64,000 nt of DNA, taken from Asticcacaulis tiandongensis (lineage in GTDB: Bacteria > Pseudomonadota > Alphaproteobacteria > Caulobacterales > Caulobacteraceae). The DNA is taken from the NCBI RefSeq assembly GCF_006475605.1, contig NZ_SSBC01000010.1, positions 558,001-622,000 on the forward strand, written 5' to 3'. The translations under genes and the position numbers were made by a program. The notes beneath the pieces were generated by a model. It ran no database searches. It saw only the letters and a program-made list of their open reading frames with translations, and was not told the DNA's origin. Of the stretch, positions 9,063-18,094 are shown one piece after another. Position 1 is the first letter of the stretch. Each line of letters starts with the position of its first letter.

Positions 9063-11039
9063 ATGAAAAAGAAAATATCTGCGCTGATGTCAGCTTGTGG
9101 CATAAGTGCCTTATTTGCCTGCATGCTGGTACCTATAACGGGCATTGCGCAGACACCACCCAAATCGGCACCTGCCCCTGAAACGCGTCCGCCGCTTTCT
9201 GCCTATGGTAAATTGCCAGACATCGAGGATGTCGCTCTGTCGCCCTCAGGTACACGCGTGGCGCTGGTGAAGGATGTTGATAACCAGCGCATTATCATTG
9301 ATCATGACCTCGCCACCGGTGACAATAAATTTGCCAGCGTCTCCAAGTCTAAAATCCGAACCCTGTTCTGGGGTGACGATGACCATATTATTCTGGTGGC
9401 CTCGCAAACGGCCAACCTCAGAGAGTTCGTCGGCGGCAGCAGCGAATGGTACACCGGTCAGATCATCAATCTCCGTAAGGGGAAAACTCATGGCATGTTT
9501 CGCGGGATGGAGAAATTCTATCCCGTGGTTATGGGTGATTTTAATCGCATCAAGGTGAAGGACAAATATCAGGTCACTGCGTCAAATGTAAAAATCGAAT
9601 GGGATGGCTTCCGCAGCCTGTATGGCTTCAGCCTCGACACAGGGCGTGGTTTTCTGCTTGATGAAGATCCACATCACATACATGACTGGGTCATTAAACC
9701 TGATGGTGAGCTTTTGGCACGCGCCGAGCACGACCGCGACACCAAGGTTTGGAACCTGCGATACAGGCAGGGAAAATCATGGAAATCCATCTATAGTGTC
9801 AAGGAGGCCATTGATTACCCCTCACTGGTCGGGCGCGGCAGAGACGAACAGTCTGTGCTTGTCTATAAGAAGACAGGTGATGATGGCGGCTATTATTACG
9901 AAGTCTCGCCTGACGGTACATTTTCTGAAGCTTTTGATTTCGAAAGCTATCAGCTGGCACCTATTTTTCATCCTGCGACACGCAAACTGGCCGGTTTCGC
10001 CGAATATAACCCTGATGGTGTCAGGTACACCTTCTATGACAAGGTTTTACAGAAGCTCCAGGGGCCGATTGATGAAGCTATGGAAGGCTATAAGATCAAG
10101 CGCATCGTCTCCATGGCCGATGACCCGCGCAAGGTCATTCTATATGGTGAAAGTGATGACGATGCCGGCACCTATTATTTCGTCGATTTTATCTCCGGAG
10201 ACTTTGCATTGGTGGGCTCACGCCGCCCACACATTCCGGCTGAATGGATCGCTGAGCAGAGGGCGATTACCTACAAGGCCGCCGACGGTTTGGAAATCCA
10301 TGCCTATCTGACGCTGCCTCCCGGACGCGACGCCAAAGATTTGCCGCTGATTGTCTTGCCACACGGTGGCCCTCAGGCGAACGATGAGTGGGGCTTTGAC
10401 TGGCAGGCGCAGGCACTGGCCTCACGCGGATATGCCGTACTGCAACCCAATTTCAGAGGCTCAACCGGTTACGGTCAAAGTTTTATCGATGCGGGACACG
10501 GCGAGTGGGGCCGAAAGATGCAGACTGACCTGTCTGACGGCGTAAGACATCTGGCCTCCGAAGGTCTTATTGATCCGCAAAAGGTTTGTATCGCCGGTGC
10601 CTCATACGGGGGCTATGCCGCTCTGGCAGGCGTAACACTTGATAAGGGCGTTTATCGCTGCGCGGTGTCTATCGCTGGTGTATCCAACATCAAGGCTATG
10701 ATTAACTGGGAAATCAGCGAACAGGGCGGAAAGAAAAACGCCTCCACCATCCTGTACTGGAAACGCTTTCTGGGTGACGAATCCCGCTGGAATGACATTT
10801 CTCCGGATCGTTTTGCCGCTAATGTTACGGTTCCCATCCTGCTTATTCACGGTAAGGACGATACGGTTGTGCCTATCGAGCAATCCTACCGCATGCGCGA
10901 TGCCTTAAAAAAGGAAGCTAAACCGTTTGAATTTGTCATGCTGAAAGAAGAAGATCACTGGTTATCCCTTGAGCCAACCCGCCTTCAGACGCTTGAAACC
11001 ATGGTACAGTTTCTGGAGACACATAATCCGCCTTATTAA
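9063..11039 (+). CDS. Secreted S9 family (prolyl oligopeptidase-type) serine peptidase
   Basis: A 658-residue exported peptidase. After a signal peptide (MKKKISALMSACGISALFACMLVPITGIAQ) comes a beta-propeller-like half (about residues 40-390) and an alpha/beta-hydrolase half with the nucleophile in GASYGGYAAL (about Ser514), aspartate in HGKDDTVVP and histidine in EEDHWLS, a complete triad. The ATG at 9063 follows a strong GGGGGGAAGA ribosome site; an in-frame TTG at 9045 is less likely. Such enzymes act on oligopeptides in the periplasm or outside. It stands divergent from fabD and is followed by a periplasmic peroxiredoxin gene. Confidence 0.88.
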   Translation: MKKKISALMSACGISALFACMLVPITGIAQTPPKSAPAPETRPPLSAYGKLPDIEDVALSPSGTRVALVKDVDNQRIIIDHDLATGDNKFASVSKSKIRTLFWGDDDHIILVASQTANLREFVGGSSEWYTGQIINLRKGKTHGMFRGMEKFYPVVMGDFNRIKVKDKYQVTASNVKIEWDGFRSLYGFSLDTGRGFLLDEDPHHIHDWVIKPDGELLARAEHDRDTKVWNLRYRQGKSWKSIYSVKEAIDYPSLVGRGRDEQSVLVYKKTGDDGGYYYEVSPDGTFSEAFDFESYQLAPIFHPATRKLAGFAEYNPDGVRYTFYDKVLQKLQGPIDEAMEGYKIKRIVSMADDPRKVILYGESDDDAGTYYFVDFISGDFALVGSRRPHIPAEWIAEQRAITYKAADGLEIHAYLTLPPGRDAKDLPLIVLPHGGPQANDEWGFDWQAQALASRGYAVLQPNFRGSTGYGQSFIDAGHGEWGRKMQTDLSDGVRHLASEGLIDPQKVCIAGASYGGYAALAGVTLDKGVYRCAVSIAGVSNIKAMINWEISEQGGKKNASTILYWKRFLGDESRWNDISPDRFAANVTVPILLIHGKDDTVVPIEQSYRMRDALKKEAKPFEFVMLKEEDHWLSLEPTRLQTLETMVQFLETHNPPY

Positions 11040-11085
11040 CTGCCTGATTTGGGTGTAAGCTGTTCCAAAATCGGGAGAGATCATC

Positions 11086-11613
11086 ATGAAATCTGTGCTT
11101 TTATCCGCTATGCTAACCAGCGCCCTGCTCTTGGCGACACCCTCGCTGGCGGCCTTGAAGCCCGGCGATAAGGCCCCTGACTTTAAGGTCAAGGCCGCCA
11201 CCAATGGCAAGGTCGGTGATTTCTCCCTGTCTCAGGCCCTTAAAAACGGGCCCGTGGTGGTCTATTTCTACCCCAAGGCCTTCACCAAGGGCTGCTCGCT
11301 ACAGGCTCAGCAGTTTTCGGAAAACATAGATCAGTTCAAAGCCAAAAACGTGTCCGTTATCGGCCTTTCAGCGGATGGCATTGATACCCTTACCGATTTT
11401 TCGACAAAAGACTGCGCCGGTAAATTCCCCGTAGGCTCAGACCTCAAGGCCCGCATCGCCAAACAATATGACGCCAAACTTCCGGCGGTCGATATGTCGG
11501 GACGCGTCTCCTTTCTCATTGGTCAGGACGGGCGCATCCTTTACGCCCATGATTCCATGAACGAGGCGACGCATGTGCCGGGCCTGCTTGAGGCGACGAA
11601 AAAGCTGAAATAG
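11086..11613 (+). CDS. Exported peroxiredoxin of the AhpC/TSA (PrxQ/Bcp-like) family
   Basis: A 175-residue thiol peroxidase with an N-terminal signal peptide (MKSVLLSAMLTSALLLATPSLA). The peroxidatic cysteine sits in PKAFTKGCSLQAQ, matching the PxxxTxxC signature; a second cysteine in STKDCAGKF could serve as resolving residue, at a larger spacing than the CxxxxC of classical Bcp. It probably reduces hydroperoxides in the periplasm. A second, cytoplasmic Bcp-type gene is at 62590. A GGGAGA ribosome site precedes ATG. The reductant partner is not visible here. Confidence 0.85.
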   Translation: MKSVLLSAMLTSALLLATPSLAALKPGDKAPDFKVKAATNGKVGDFSLSQALKNGPVVVYFYPKAFTKGCSLQAQQFSENIDQFKAKNVSVIGLSADGIDTLTDFSTKDCAGKFPVGSDLKARIAKQYDAKLPAVDMSGRVSFLIGQDGRILYAHDSMNEATHVPGLLEATKKLK

Positions 11614-11666
11614 CCATATACGGCTTGCCTTACAGGGTTTTATCCCCTATAGGCCGCGCTTCACCT

Positions 11667-11744
11667 GCGAGGCGGTCATTCCTGATTGTCGGGACTGATC
11701 CATCGTGATTTTCGGGACTTCCGCCCGAAATTACGCCGCCTCGC
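11667..11744 (+). promoter_or_regulatory. Structured 5' leader of rpsF, candidate S6:S18 autoregulatory element
   Basis: A perfect 9-bp long-range pairing (GCGAGGCGG 11667-11675 with CCGCCTCGC 11736-11744) closes the domain just upstream of the rpsF ribosome site. Inside is a perfect 7-bp hairpin (TTTCGGG 11710-11716, CCCGAAA 11724-11730) whose loop ends in CCG. S6:S18 leaders in other bacteria present a CCG to the protein complex. The octamer TCGGGACT occurs at 11689 and again at 11712, allowing an alternative pairing. Structure is read directly; the identity is inference. Confidence 0.55.
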
Positions 11745-11762
11745 TCATCGGAAGAGGATCAT

Positions 11763-12137
11763 ATGGCCTTATACGAACATGTCGTGATTGCACGGCAGGA
11801 TATTTCGCCGCAACAGGCGGAAGCTCTGAACGATACCATCAAAGCCCTTATCGAAGAACAAGGCGGCTCGGTCGCCAAGATCGAATACTGGGGTCTGCGT
11901 AATCTCACCTATCGCGTCAAGAAAAACCGCAAGGGCCACTACTCCCTGCTGGCTATCGACGCCCCCGGCGCTGCCGTAAAGGAACTGGAACGTCAGTTGT
12001 CGATCAACGAAGACGTCATCCGTTACCTGACCGTTCGCGTTGAGGAACTCGACCTTGAACTGTCTCCCGTCCTGTCGCGCCGTGACCGCCCTGAGCGTTC
12101 AGAACGTAGCGACCGCTCAGCTGACACCGCCGAATAA
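11763..12137 (+). CDS. rpsF: 30S ribosomal protein S6
   Basis: Component of the 30S platform that binds 16S rRNA together with S18. The 124-residue product has the typical start [20 protein letters not shown] and the [18 protein letters not shown] stretch, plus a charged C-terminal tail rich in Arg, Ser and Asp/Glu ([19 protein letters not shown]), longer than in enteric S6. A GGAAGAGGA ribosome site precedes ATG. First gene of rpsF-rpsR-rplI. Confidence 0.98.
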   Translation: MALYEHVVIARQDISPQQAEALNDTIKALIEEQGGSVAKIEYWGLRNLTYRVKKNRKGHYSLLAIDAPGAAVKELERQLSINEDVIRYLTVRVEELDLELSPVLSRRDRPERSERSDRSADTAE

Positions 12138-12151
12138 GAGAGGGGATACGC

Positions 12152-12430
12152 ATGTCTGAAGAAAATATCGCCGCAACACCGGGCGCGCCCGTTGGTAACG
12201 CCCCTGCCCGTCGTCCGTTTTTCCGTCGTCGTAAGGTATGCCCGTTCTCCGGTGCCAATGCCCCGAAGATCGACTACAAGGACGTGAAGCTGCTGCAACG
12301 CTACATCTCCGAGCGCGGCAAGATCGTGCCTTCGCGCATCACCGCTGTGTCGCAAAAGAAGCAACGTGAACTGGCCAAGGCCATCAAGCGCGCCCGCTTC
12401 CTGGCACTCCTGCCCTACGTCGTGAAGTAA
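12152..12430 (+). CDS. rpsR: 30S ribosomal protein S18
   Basis: Binds the 30S subunit as a heterodimer with S6. The 92-residue protein has an N-terminal extension ([18 protein letters not shown]), then the conserved [15 protein letters not shown] and [26 protein letters not shown] core and the C-terminal [10 protein letters not shown]. It lies 14 bases after rpsF and 12 bases before rplI, the usual operon. Confidence 0.98.
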   Translation: MSEENIAATPGAPVGNAPARRPFFRRRKVCPFSGANAPKIDYKDVKLLQRYISERGKIVPSRITAVSQKKQRELAKAIKRARFLALLPYVVK

Positions 12431-12442
12431 GGAGACGCCCCT

Positions 12443-13030
12443 ATGAAAGTTGTTCTGTTAGAGCGCGTCGATAATCTCGGCACCATTGGCGAAGTCGTCA
12501 CCGTAAAAGACGGTTTTGCCCGTAACTTCCTCCTGCCCCGTCACAAGGCACTGCGCGCGACCTCGGCCAATCTGGCTGTGTTCGAAGCGCAGAAGGAACA
12601 GATCATTGCCCGCAACGCAGCGGCAAAGGCAGCGGCTGAAAAGCAAGCGGCTGATCTGGACGGTACGCAATACGTCATCATCCGTCAGGCGGGTGAAACC
12701 GGTCACCTTTACGGTTCGGTTTCCGGTCGTGACGTTGCTGAAGTGATTGTTGCCGAAGGCGGTAAGGTTGAGCGTAACCAGATCGTTCTGGACACCCCGA
12801 TCAAGGCCCTGGGCGTTCACCCGCTTAAGGTTCGCCTGCACGCCGAAGTCTTTGTCACCATTACGGTCAATATTGCCCGTTCGGAAGACGAAGCTGAGCG
12901 TCAGGCCGCTGGTGAAAACGTGATCGCTGCCCAATTTGAAGAAGATCGTCTGGCTGATGAAGCCGCTACGGCTGATCTGCTTGAAGGTGGCGCCGGTCAG
13001 GCCGTTGCTGAGTCGTACGAAGAGCTCTAA
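12443..13030 (+). CDS. rplI: 50S ribosomal protein L9
   Basis: L9 binds 23S rRNA near the L1 stalk. The 195-residue product begins with the canonical [33 protein letters not shown]-domain, followed by the long connecting helix and C-domain. It carries an additional acidic, alanine-rich tail of about 45 residues beyond the E. coli length (about 149). Last gene of the operon, followed by a strong terminator. Confidence 0.98.
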   Translation: MKVVLLERVDNLGTIGEVVTVKDGFARNFLLPRHKALRATSANLAVFEAQKEQIIARNAAAKAAAEKQAADLDGTQYVIIRQAGETGHLYGSVSGRDVAEVIVAEGGKVERNQIVLDTPIKALGVHPLKVRLHAEVFVTITVNIARSEDEAERQAAGENVIAAQFEEDRLADEAATADLLEGGAGQAVAESYEEL

Positions 13031-13055
13031 TCGCTCTTTGAAGACACGATTTAAG

Positions 13056-13085
13056 AGCCCTCCGGTTTTTCCGGGGGGCTTTTTT
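13056..13085 (+). terminator. Rho-independent terminator after rplI
   Basis: A 10-bp stem (13056-13065 with 13071-13080, one T-G pair), TTTTT loop and a T run at 13081-13085. It ends the ribosomal-protein operon. Confidence 0.9.
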
Positions 13086-13433
13086 ATGGCTCAAATGTGA
13101 CATTCGTTCGCAAAAAGTGTCACATACAAGCCACTTATTCCTATCAATTTAATACTGATAAATCCCAGCCCTTTGTATGGATTTGATAAGCGGCTACCAA
13201 AAATTAGGCGCCGCAACCAAACCACATAGATACAAAAAGTTATAACACACTGAACTTATTTGATAACTTTACCACATTCCATTTTCAGATTTACAAAACT
13301 TTTTCACCAATACGTGCAGAATTAGTTTTTCTAATTAGTGATCACATAACAACTCCTGTTTGTGATACTTTAAATTTGGCCAAAAAAGCACAAAATTACG
13401 GTCAACCTCTCCTCCCCTTTGACAGGTGCTTTT
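13086..13433. promoter_or_regulatory. AT-rich intergenic region upstream of the TonB receptor gene
   Basis: No gene is seen in this stretch. It contains a perfect 7-bp inverted repeat TGTGACA (13096-13102) / TGTCACA (13118-13124), a hairpin ATTAG-TTTTT-CTAAT at 13321-13335, and the palindrome GTGATCAC at 13338-13345. The GTGA/TCAC halves resemble CRP/FNR-type half sites, but the first pair is spaced far wider than a classical site. Likely carries the receptor promoter. Confidence 0.4.
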
Positions 13434-15854
13434 ATGAAAACGACTAATTTTACCCTTAAGGCCTTAAGCCTTACGACCGCTTTGAGCCTTTCGCTGGCTC
13501 TGGCCGTGCCCGCCTCTGCCCAATCCTCAACCGATACAGAAGTCACAGAAATCGTCGTCACCGGCGCACGTGGCGTTCAGCGTTCTAAGCTTGATACGCT
13601 CGCTCCCGTCGATGTCGTTCGCAAAGACGCTCTGGACGCGCAAGGATCAACCGAACTGGCTCAGGCCCTGTCACGTATCGCTCCGGCCCTGACCTTCCCG
13701 CGTATTTCCGCGGTTGATGGCACCGACAGCATCCGTCCCGCCTCGCTGCGTGGCCTGTCGCCGGATCAGACGCTGGTTCTGGTCAACGGCAAGCGTCGCC
13801 ATACCTCGGCTCTGGTTAATGTCGGTGGCTCAGCCGGTCGCGGTTCGGTCGCGGTTGATCTGAACGCCATCCCGACCGCTGGTCTCAATACGATCGAAGT
13901 TCTGCGTGACGGCGCTTCGGCACAATATGGTTCTGATGCCATTGCTGGTGTCCTGAACCTGCGCCTGCGCGAAGCCCGTGAAGGCGGCGGCATCTCCGCA
14001 ACGGTTGGTCAGTACATCACCAAGGTCGAGCCAGCCAATTCCTCACGTGATGTCAAGGACGGAGAAACCTACAATCTGAGCGGCTGGATTGGCCTGCCAC
14101 TCGGTCAGGACGGCTTTCTGACCGTTTCCGGTGAAGCCCGCAAGCGTAACCCAACGAGCCGCGGCGACATCAACAACACCGTTACGCCCGCACGCGTCAC
14201 GTCGCGTTACGGTGATCCTGAAACCGAATCCTATGGCCTGTTTGCCAATGCCGGTCTGCCTCTGCAAAATGGTTGGTCACTCTATGGCTTCGCCAGCTAT
14301 CAGGATCTCGATTCGACCTCGGCCGCTTTCTCGCGTCCGGCCGCCAGCACCGGTAACGTGCCCTCCATCCACCCGAACGGCTTCCTGCCGCTCATCAATG
14401 CCAAATCCAAGGATTATTCGGCTACCGGTGGCGTTAAAGGCCAATGGGGTGACTGGGATTCCGATTACAGCATCGGCTGGGGTCGCAATGAACTGGATTA
14501 CACTGTTCTGAACAGCGTCAGCCCGTCCTACGGCACCAACTCGAAAACCGAATTCTATGCCGGTAACATTCAGTATGATCAGGTGGTTTTCAACGCCGAC
14601 ATCAGCCGCCCGTTCGATATCGGCCTGTACGGCCCACTGACACTGGCATTGGGCGTTGAAGCGCGTCATGAAACCTATCAGATCGGTCGCGGTGAAGAGC
14701 AGTCCTATGCCTTCGGCGGCATAGCGGGTGCTTCGCCCGGTTCGCAAGGCTTCACAGGCTTCCAGCCGTCAAACGAAGTTGACGTCAACCGCGATAACGT
14801 CGGTGCCTATGCCAACGTCTCAGTCGAAGCGACTGAAAAGCTCCAGTTTGAAGTCGCGGCCCGCGCCGAACATTATTCGGACTTCGGCGGAAACTTCTCA
14901 GGCAAGCTGTCGTCACGTTATGACTTCAACGACGCCTTTGCCGTTCGCGGTTCGGTTTCGACCGGCTTCCGCGCACCGTCTCTGGCTCAGCAATACTTCA
15001 CTTCAACCGCATCAGTCGTGAACACCAATGTCACGCCTTCGGTTGTGATTGAAACCGGCCTGTTCCCGGCGACGCATCCGGCTTCCGTAGCGCTCGGAGC
15101 CACGCCGCTTGAGGCGGAAAAGTCCCTGAACTACGCATTGGGCTTTGTCTTCCGCAAAGGCCCGTTCCAGCTGACGGTCGATGGCTATGACATCCGCATC
15201 AATGACCGCATTGTACTCTCGGACAACACGCCTACGGGTGATGCGGAGATTCTGGCCCTGCTTGAGCCATATGGCGTGCGCTCAGCCCGCTTCTTTACCA
15301 ATGGCGTCACCACCCAGACGACAGGTGTGGATATCGTCGCCAACTACCGTCACCTGACGGACAGCCTTGGTCGTTTTGACGTCTCGCTGGCGCTCAACAG
15401 CTCTAACACCGTCATCAAGAAGTACCCACAGTACAACCTGAGCGCCATTGTGACTAATCCGCCCGCCCTGTTCCCGCGTAACCGTCAGTTCATCCTGACC
15501 AATGCCGCCCCAGAGAACAAGGCGACCTTGAGTGTTGACTGGACGGGTGGACCTTTGACGGTCAATACACGTACCACCTATTATGGTGACGTCATTGATC
15601 CGTCGAACAACATCCTCAATGATGTGCATTCCGGTGAAAAGACGATTTTCGATGCCTCGGCAACCTACAGCTTCGGCAATGGTACGTCTGTTGTACTGGG
15701 GGCCGACAACCTGTTTGACGTCTATCCCGATGCCACACCGGCAAACATCAACATTGGCTCGGGTAACGGTATTGGCGCACTGGCCTTCACGCGCTTCTCG
15801 CCGTTTGGGTTTAACGGCCGTTACGTCTATCTGCGCCTGAACCATAACTGGTAA
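13434..15854 (+). CDS. TonB-dependent outer-membrane receptor
   Basis: An 806-residue outer-membrane transporter driven by TonB-ExbBD. After a signal peptide (MKTTNFTLKALSLTTALSLSLALAVPASA) and a TonB-box-like TEIVVTGAR segment comes the plug domain (DTLAPVDVVRKDAL ... GLSPDQTLVLVNGKRRHTSALV ... EVLRDGASAQYGSDAIAGVLNL) and a 22-strand barrel ending in the aromatic FNGRYVYLRLNHNW. The ATG at 13434 begins the signal peptide; an in-frame TTG lies at 13419. Substrate cannot be told from sequence. Similar receptors in Caulobacterales take up saccharides or other complex ligands as well as iron chelates. The next gene is a lipoprotein protease. Confidence 0.93.
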   Translation: MKTTNFTLKALSLTTALSLSLALAVPASAQSSTDTEVTEIVVTGARGVQRSKLDTLAPVDVVRKDALDAQGSTELAQALSRIAPALTFPRISAVDGTDSIRPASLRGLSPDQTLVLVNGKRRHTSALVNVGGSAGRGSVAVDLNAIPTAGLNTIEVLRDGASAQYGSDAIAGVLNLRLREAREGGGISATVGQYITKVEPANSSRDVKDGETYNLSGWIGLPLGQDGFLTVSGEARKRNPTSRGDINNTVTPARVTSRYGDPETESYGLFANAGLPLQNGWSLYGFASYQDLDSTSAAFSRPAASTGNVPSIHPNGFLPLINAKSKDYSATGGVKGQWGDWDSDYSIGWGRNELDYTVLNSVSPSYGTNSKTEFYAGNIQYDQVVFNADISRPFDIGLYGPLTLALGVEARHETYQIGRGEEQSYAFGGIAGASPGSQGFTGFQPSNEVDVNRDNVGAYANVSVEATEKLQFEVAARAEHYSDFGGNFSGKLSSRYDFNDAFAVRGSVSTGFRAPSLAQQYFTSTASVVNTNVTPSVVIETGLFPATHPASVALGATPLEAEKSLNYALGFVFRKGPFQLTVDGYDIRINDRIVLSDNTPTGDAEILALLEPYGVRSARFFTNGVTTQTTGVDIVANYRHLTDSLGRFDVSLALNSSNTVIKKYPQYNLSAIVTNPPALFPRNRQFILTNAAPENKATLSVDWTGGPLTVNTRTTYYGDVIDPSNNILNDVHSGEKTIFDASATYSFGNGTSVVLGADNLFDVYPDATPANINIGSGNGIGALAFTRFSPFGFNGRYVYLRLNHNW

Positions 15855-15877
15855 AATTGCACAGGCTGAAATGACGA

Positions 15878-15908
15878 AACCCCGTCGGTTGCACCGGCGG
15901 GGTTTTTT
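15878..15908 (+). terminator. Rho-independent terminator after the TonB receptor gene
   Basis: An 11-bp stem (15878-15888 with 15894-15904, one T-G pair), loop TTGCA, then a run of T. Strong intrinsic terminator, so the S41 gene that follows is transcribed separately. Confidence 0.9.
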
Positions 15909-15957
15909 CGCATGAAGGGTATTGCCTGAATCTGAATAACATGGTCATTTCTCAGCC

Positions 15958-17640
15958 ATGAAAAAAACACATACCATGACACCGCACTTTCCGGCGCTTA
16001 TTTGCCTTCTGGCCCCCCTGCTTTTAGCCAGTTGTGGCGGAGGCGGCGGCGGTGGCGGGGGTTCCTCAGGCGGCGGCAGCACGCCCACACCGCCGGCTCC
16101 CACGCCAGGTGGTACTGTGACGGCCTGGAAAACAGGTGTTTACGAACCCGCCAGCACCTTCAAAAACAAATGTGCTGCGCCGCGCACCGGTGCCGATATA
16201 GAAGGTACCCCTTTTCAGGACACACCGGGCACGCTTCTGCATGAAAAAAACTGGCTGCGCAGCTGGACGCAGGAAACCTATCTCTGGAACACAGAGGTGG
16301 CTGACCTTAATCCTGCTCTCTACCCCAAACCGACCGACTATTTCGCCATGCTGCGCACGGTACGGATGACGGCCTCGGGTCGCTTCAAAGACGAACATCA
16401 CTTCAGCCAGCCGACATCGGAATTTCTGGCTGCGCGTAATTCAGCGGCACCGGCCTCCTATGGCATGACCCTGCTACCAATCTCACTGTACGCGCCCCGG
16501 GATATCCGTGTGGCCTATGTCGAGCCGAACTCACCTGCGTCTCAGGCCGACGGTTCAGGACACCCTAAAATTCAGCGTGGTGCGCGTATACTGACGGTAA
16601 ACGGCATGGATCTGGTCTATGGCGGTGCCACAACCGCCGAGATTGATCTTATAAATAATGCTTTGTTTCCGTCCGCAGTGAACACGACAACAACCTTCAC
16701 CTTACGCGAAGTCGACGGCACGTTGCGCACGGTCACGCTAACATCTGCAAATGTACAGGAAAAGCCGGTCAACCAGACACAGGTCTTTGATACCCCCACC
16801 GGTAAGGTGGGCTATATCCTGTTCAATACCTTCAGCCCCTTTTCCAGTGAGCGGGAAATTGTTGACGCCATGCAGAGCCTGAGCGATCAGTCGGTCAGCG
16901 ATCTGGTACTTGACCTGCGCTACAACAGCGGCGGGCTTCTGGCGATTGCCTCACAACTGAGCTACATGATCGCCGGTCCGTCGCGGACGGACGGAAAAAT
17001 CTTTGAAAAACAAAAGTTCAACGCATCGGCGGGGAATCTGAACCCTGTAACGGGTAAGGTAAATACACCTGTCCCGTTTCTGAATACCGGTCTTGGTTTC
17101 AGTGTCCCACAGGGCACGGCCTTGCCTAATCTGAACCTGTCGCGTGTGTTTGTTCTGGCAACCGATATGACCTGTAGCGCCAGCGAGGCCGTAATCAACA
17201 GCCTGCGCGGCATTGATGTTGAGGTTATCCTCATCGGCAATACGACCTGTGGCAAACCCTATGGCTTCTATGCCGTTGATAACTGCGGCGAAACCTATTT
17301 CACCATCCAGTTCGAAGGTGTCAATAACAAGGACTTTGGCGACTATGCCGACGGTTTCGTACCCCAGAACTCTTCCGCCCCATACGGGGTACGTCTGCCG
17401 GGGTGCGAAATGAGCGATGACCTTGCGCACGATCTCGGCAACATAAACGAAGGCCTGCTGGCCACGGCCCTGGCTTATCGGCAAACCAACAGCTGTCCGG
17501 CACCGCTTAGTCTGGCGACACGGGCCATCAGATCGTCAAACGCACGGCTCGGCAATGCTTACAGCAACTATCCGGCCTTAAAGCCGCCTTCACGATCGAT
17601 TATGGATACGAACCGCGATATGACCATGCCCGGCCGATAG
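15958..17640 (+). CDS. S41 family peptidase, lipoprotein with poly-glycine linker
   Basis: A 560-residue predicted lipoprotein: signal peptide ending in the lipobox LLASC, then an almost pure glycine run and a Ser/Thr/Pro linker before the folded part. A PDZ-like segment (about residues 170-250, VAYVEPNSPASQADGSG...ILTVNGMDL) is followed by the S41 protease core with LVLDLRYNSGGLL and the nucleophile serine in DMTCSASEAVIN. The family covers C-terminal processing and tricorn-like proteases. Likely anchored to the outer membrane and acting in the periplasm. A second in-frame ATG at 15976 is an alternative start; neither has a clear ribosome site. Confidence 0.85.
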   Translation: MKKTHTMTPHFPALICLLAPLLLASCGGGGGGGGGSSGGGSTPTPPAPTPGGTVTAWKTGVYEPASTFKNKCAAPRTGADIEGTPFQDTPGTLLHEKNWLRSWTQETYLWNTEVADLNPALYPKPTDYFAMLRTVRMTASGRFKDEHHFSQPTSEFLAARNSAAPASYGMTLLPISLYAPRDIRVAYVEPNSPASQADGSGHPKIQRGARILTVNGMDLVYGGATTAEIDLINNALFPSAVNTTTTFTLREVDGTLRTVTLTSANVQEKPVNQTQVFDTPTGKVGYILFNTFSPFSSEREIVDAMQSLSDQSVSDLVLDLRYNSGGLLAIASQLSYMIAGPSRTDGKIFEKQKFNASAGNLNPVTGKVNTPVPFLNTGLGFSVPQGTALPNLNLSRVFVLATDMTCSASEAVINSLRGIDVEVILIGNTTCGKPYGFYAVDNCGETYFTIQFEGVNNKDFGDYADGFVPQNSSAPYGVRLPGCEMSDDLAHDLGNINEGLLATALAYRQTNSCPAPLSLATRAIRSSNARLGNAYSNYPALKPPSRSIMDTNRDMTMPGR

Positions 17641-17648
17641 AGGTGACC

Positions 17649-17999
17649 ATGCGATTGATCCTTACCCTGACAGGCCTGTTAGGCTTCACAGCCTGTCAGT
17701 CTGTGGCCGCGGATCAGGCCGCATGGCTCACCCCGAAGGCTGACAGCCTGAATGATCTTAAGACGGCTCTCAGTCAAATGATGCAGACAAGGCACATCGA
17801 TCTGGGGCCTTCGGACCCGACCCAAAGCACTTCCCTAACGGTTTTACCGCCGCCGGTCAGTCAGCACGAAACCCGCAGCGCCGCCCTGCCCGTGCGCTTT
17901 GATCTCATTTTACGCGACGGGAAATGCTATGTCGTGCGACACGATACCGGCGACAGTCGGGAACTCCCTCAGGGGGCCTGTGTGCCTGCCGCCGACTGA
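17649..17999 (+). CDS. Small exported protein, probable lipoprotein, unknown function
   Basis: About 116 residues, starting MRLILTLTGLLGFTACQSVAA, which reads as a short signal peptide with a plausible but imperfect lipobox (GFTAC). The rest has no family I recognise; it ends with a small basic/acidic domain containing FDLILRDGKCYVVRHDTGDSRELPQGAC with two cysteines that could pair. I take ATG at 17649, placed after AGAGG, over a GTG at 17643. It begins eight bases after the S41 protease stop and is probably co-transcribed with it. Confidence 0.6.
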   Translation: MRLILTLTGLLGFTACQSVAADQAAWLTPKADSLNDLKTALSQMMQTRHIDLGPSDPTQSTSLTVLPPPVSQHETRSAALPVRFDLILRDGKCYVVRHDTGDSRELPQGACVPAAD

Positions 18000-18000
18000 C

Positions 18001-18045
18001 TTATCCCCGTTACCCACAGACCGTGGACAGGATTGCTGTAGATAA
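18001..18045. promoter_or_regulatory. Cluster of DnaA-box-like 9-mers upstream of dnaB
   Basis: Within 45 bases are TTATCCCCG (18001-18009), TTACCCACA (18010-18018) and, on the other strand, TTATCTACA (18037-18045). The latter two each differ from the DnaA box TTATCCACA by one base. They lie 50 to 95 bases before the dnaB start. A GATTC (CcrM-type) site is at 18101-18105. DnaA control of dnaB is inferred. Confidence 0.45.
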
Positions 18046-18094
18046 GCCACCACATGCCGAAGACACACACAGGCGCACCTGCTTAATTGCGGCC

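Noticed and set aside
17924-18094. Upstream extension of dnaB (57 extra codons)
   Set aside because: It overlaps the preceding small gene and the DnaA-like sites, and does not resemble DnaB N-termini.
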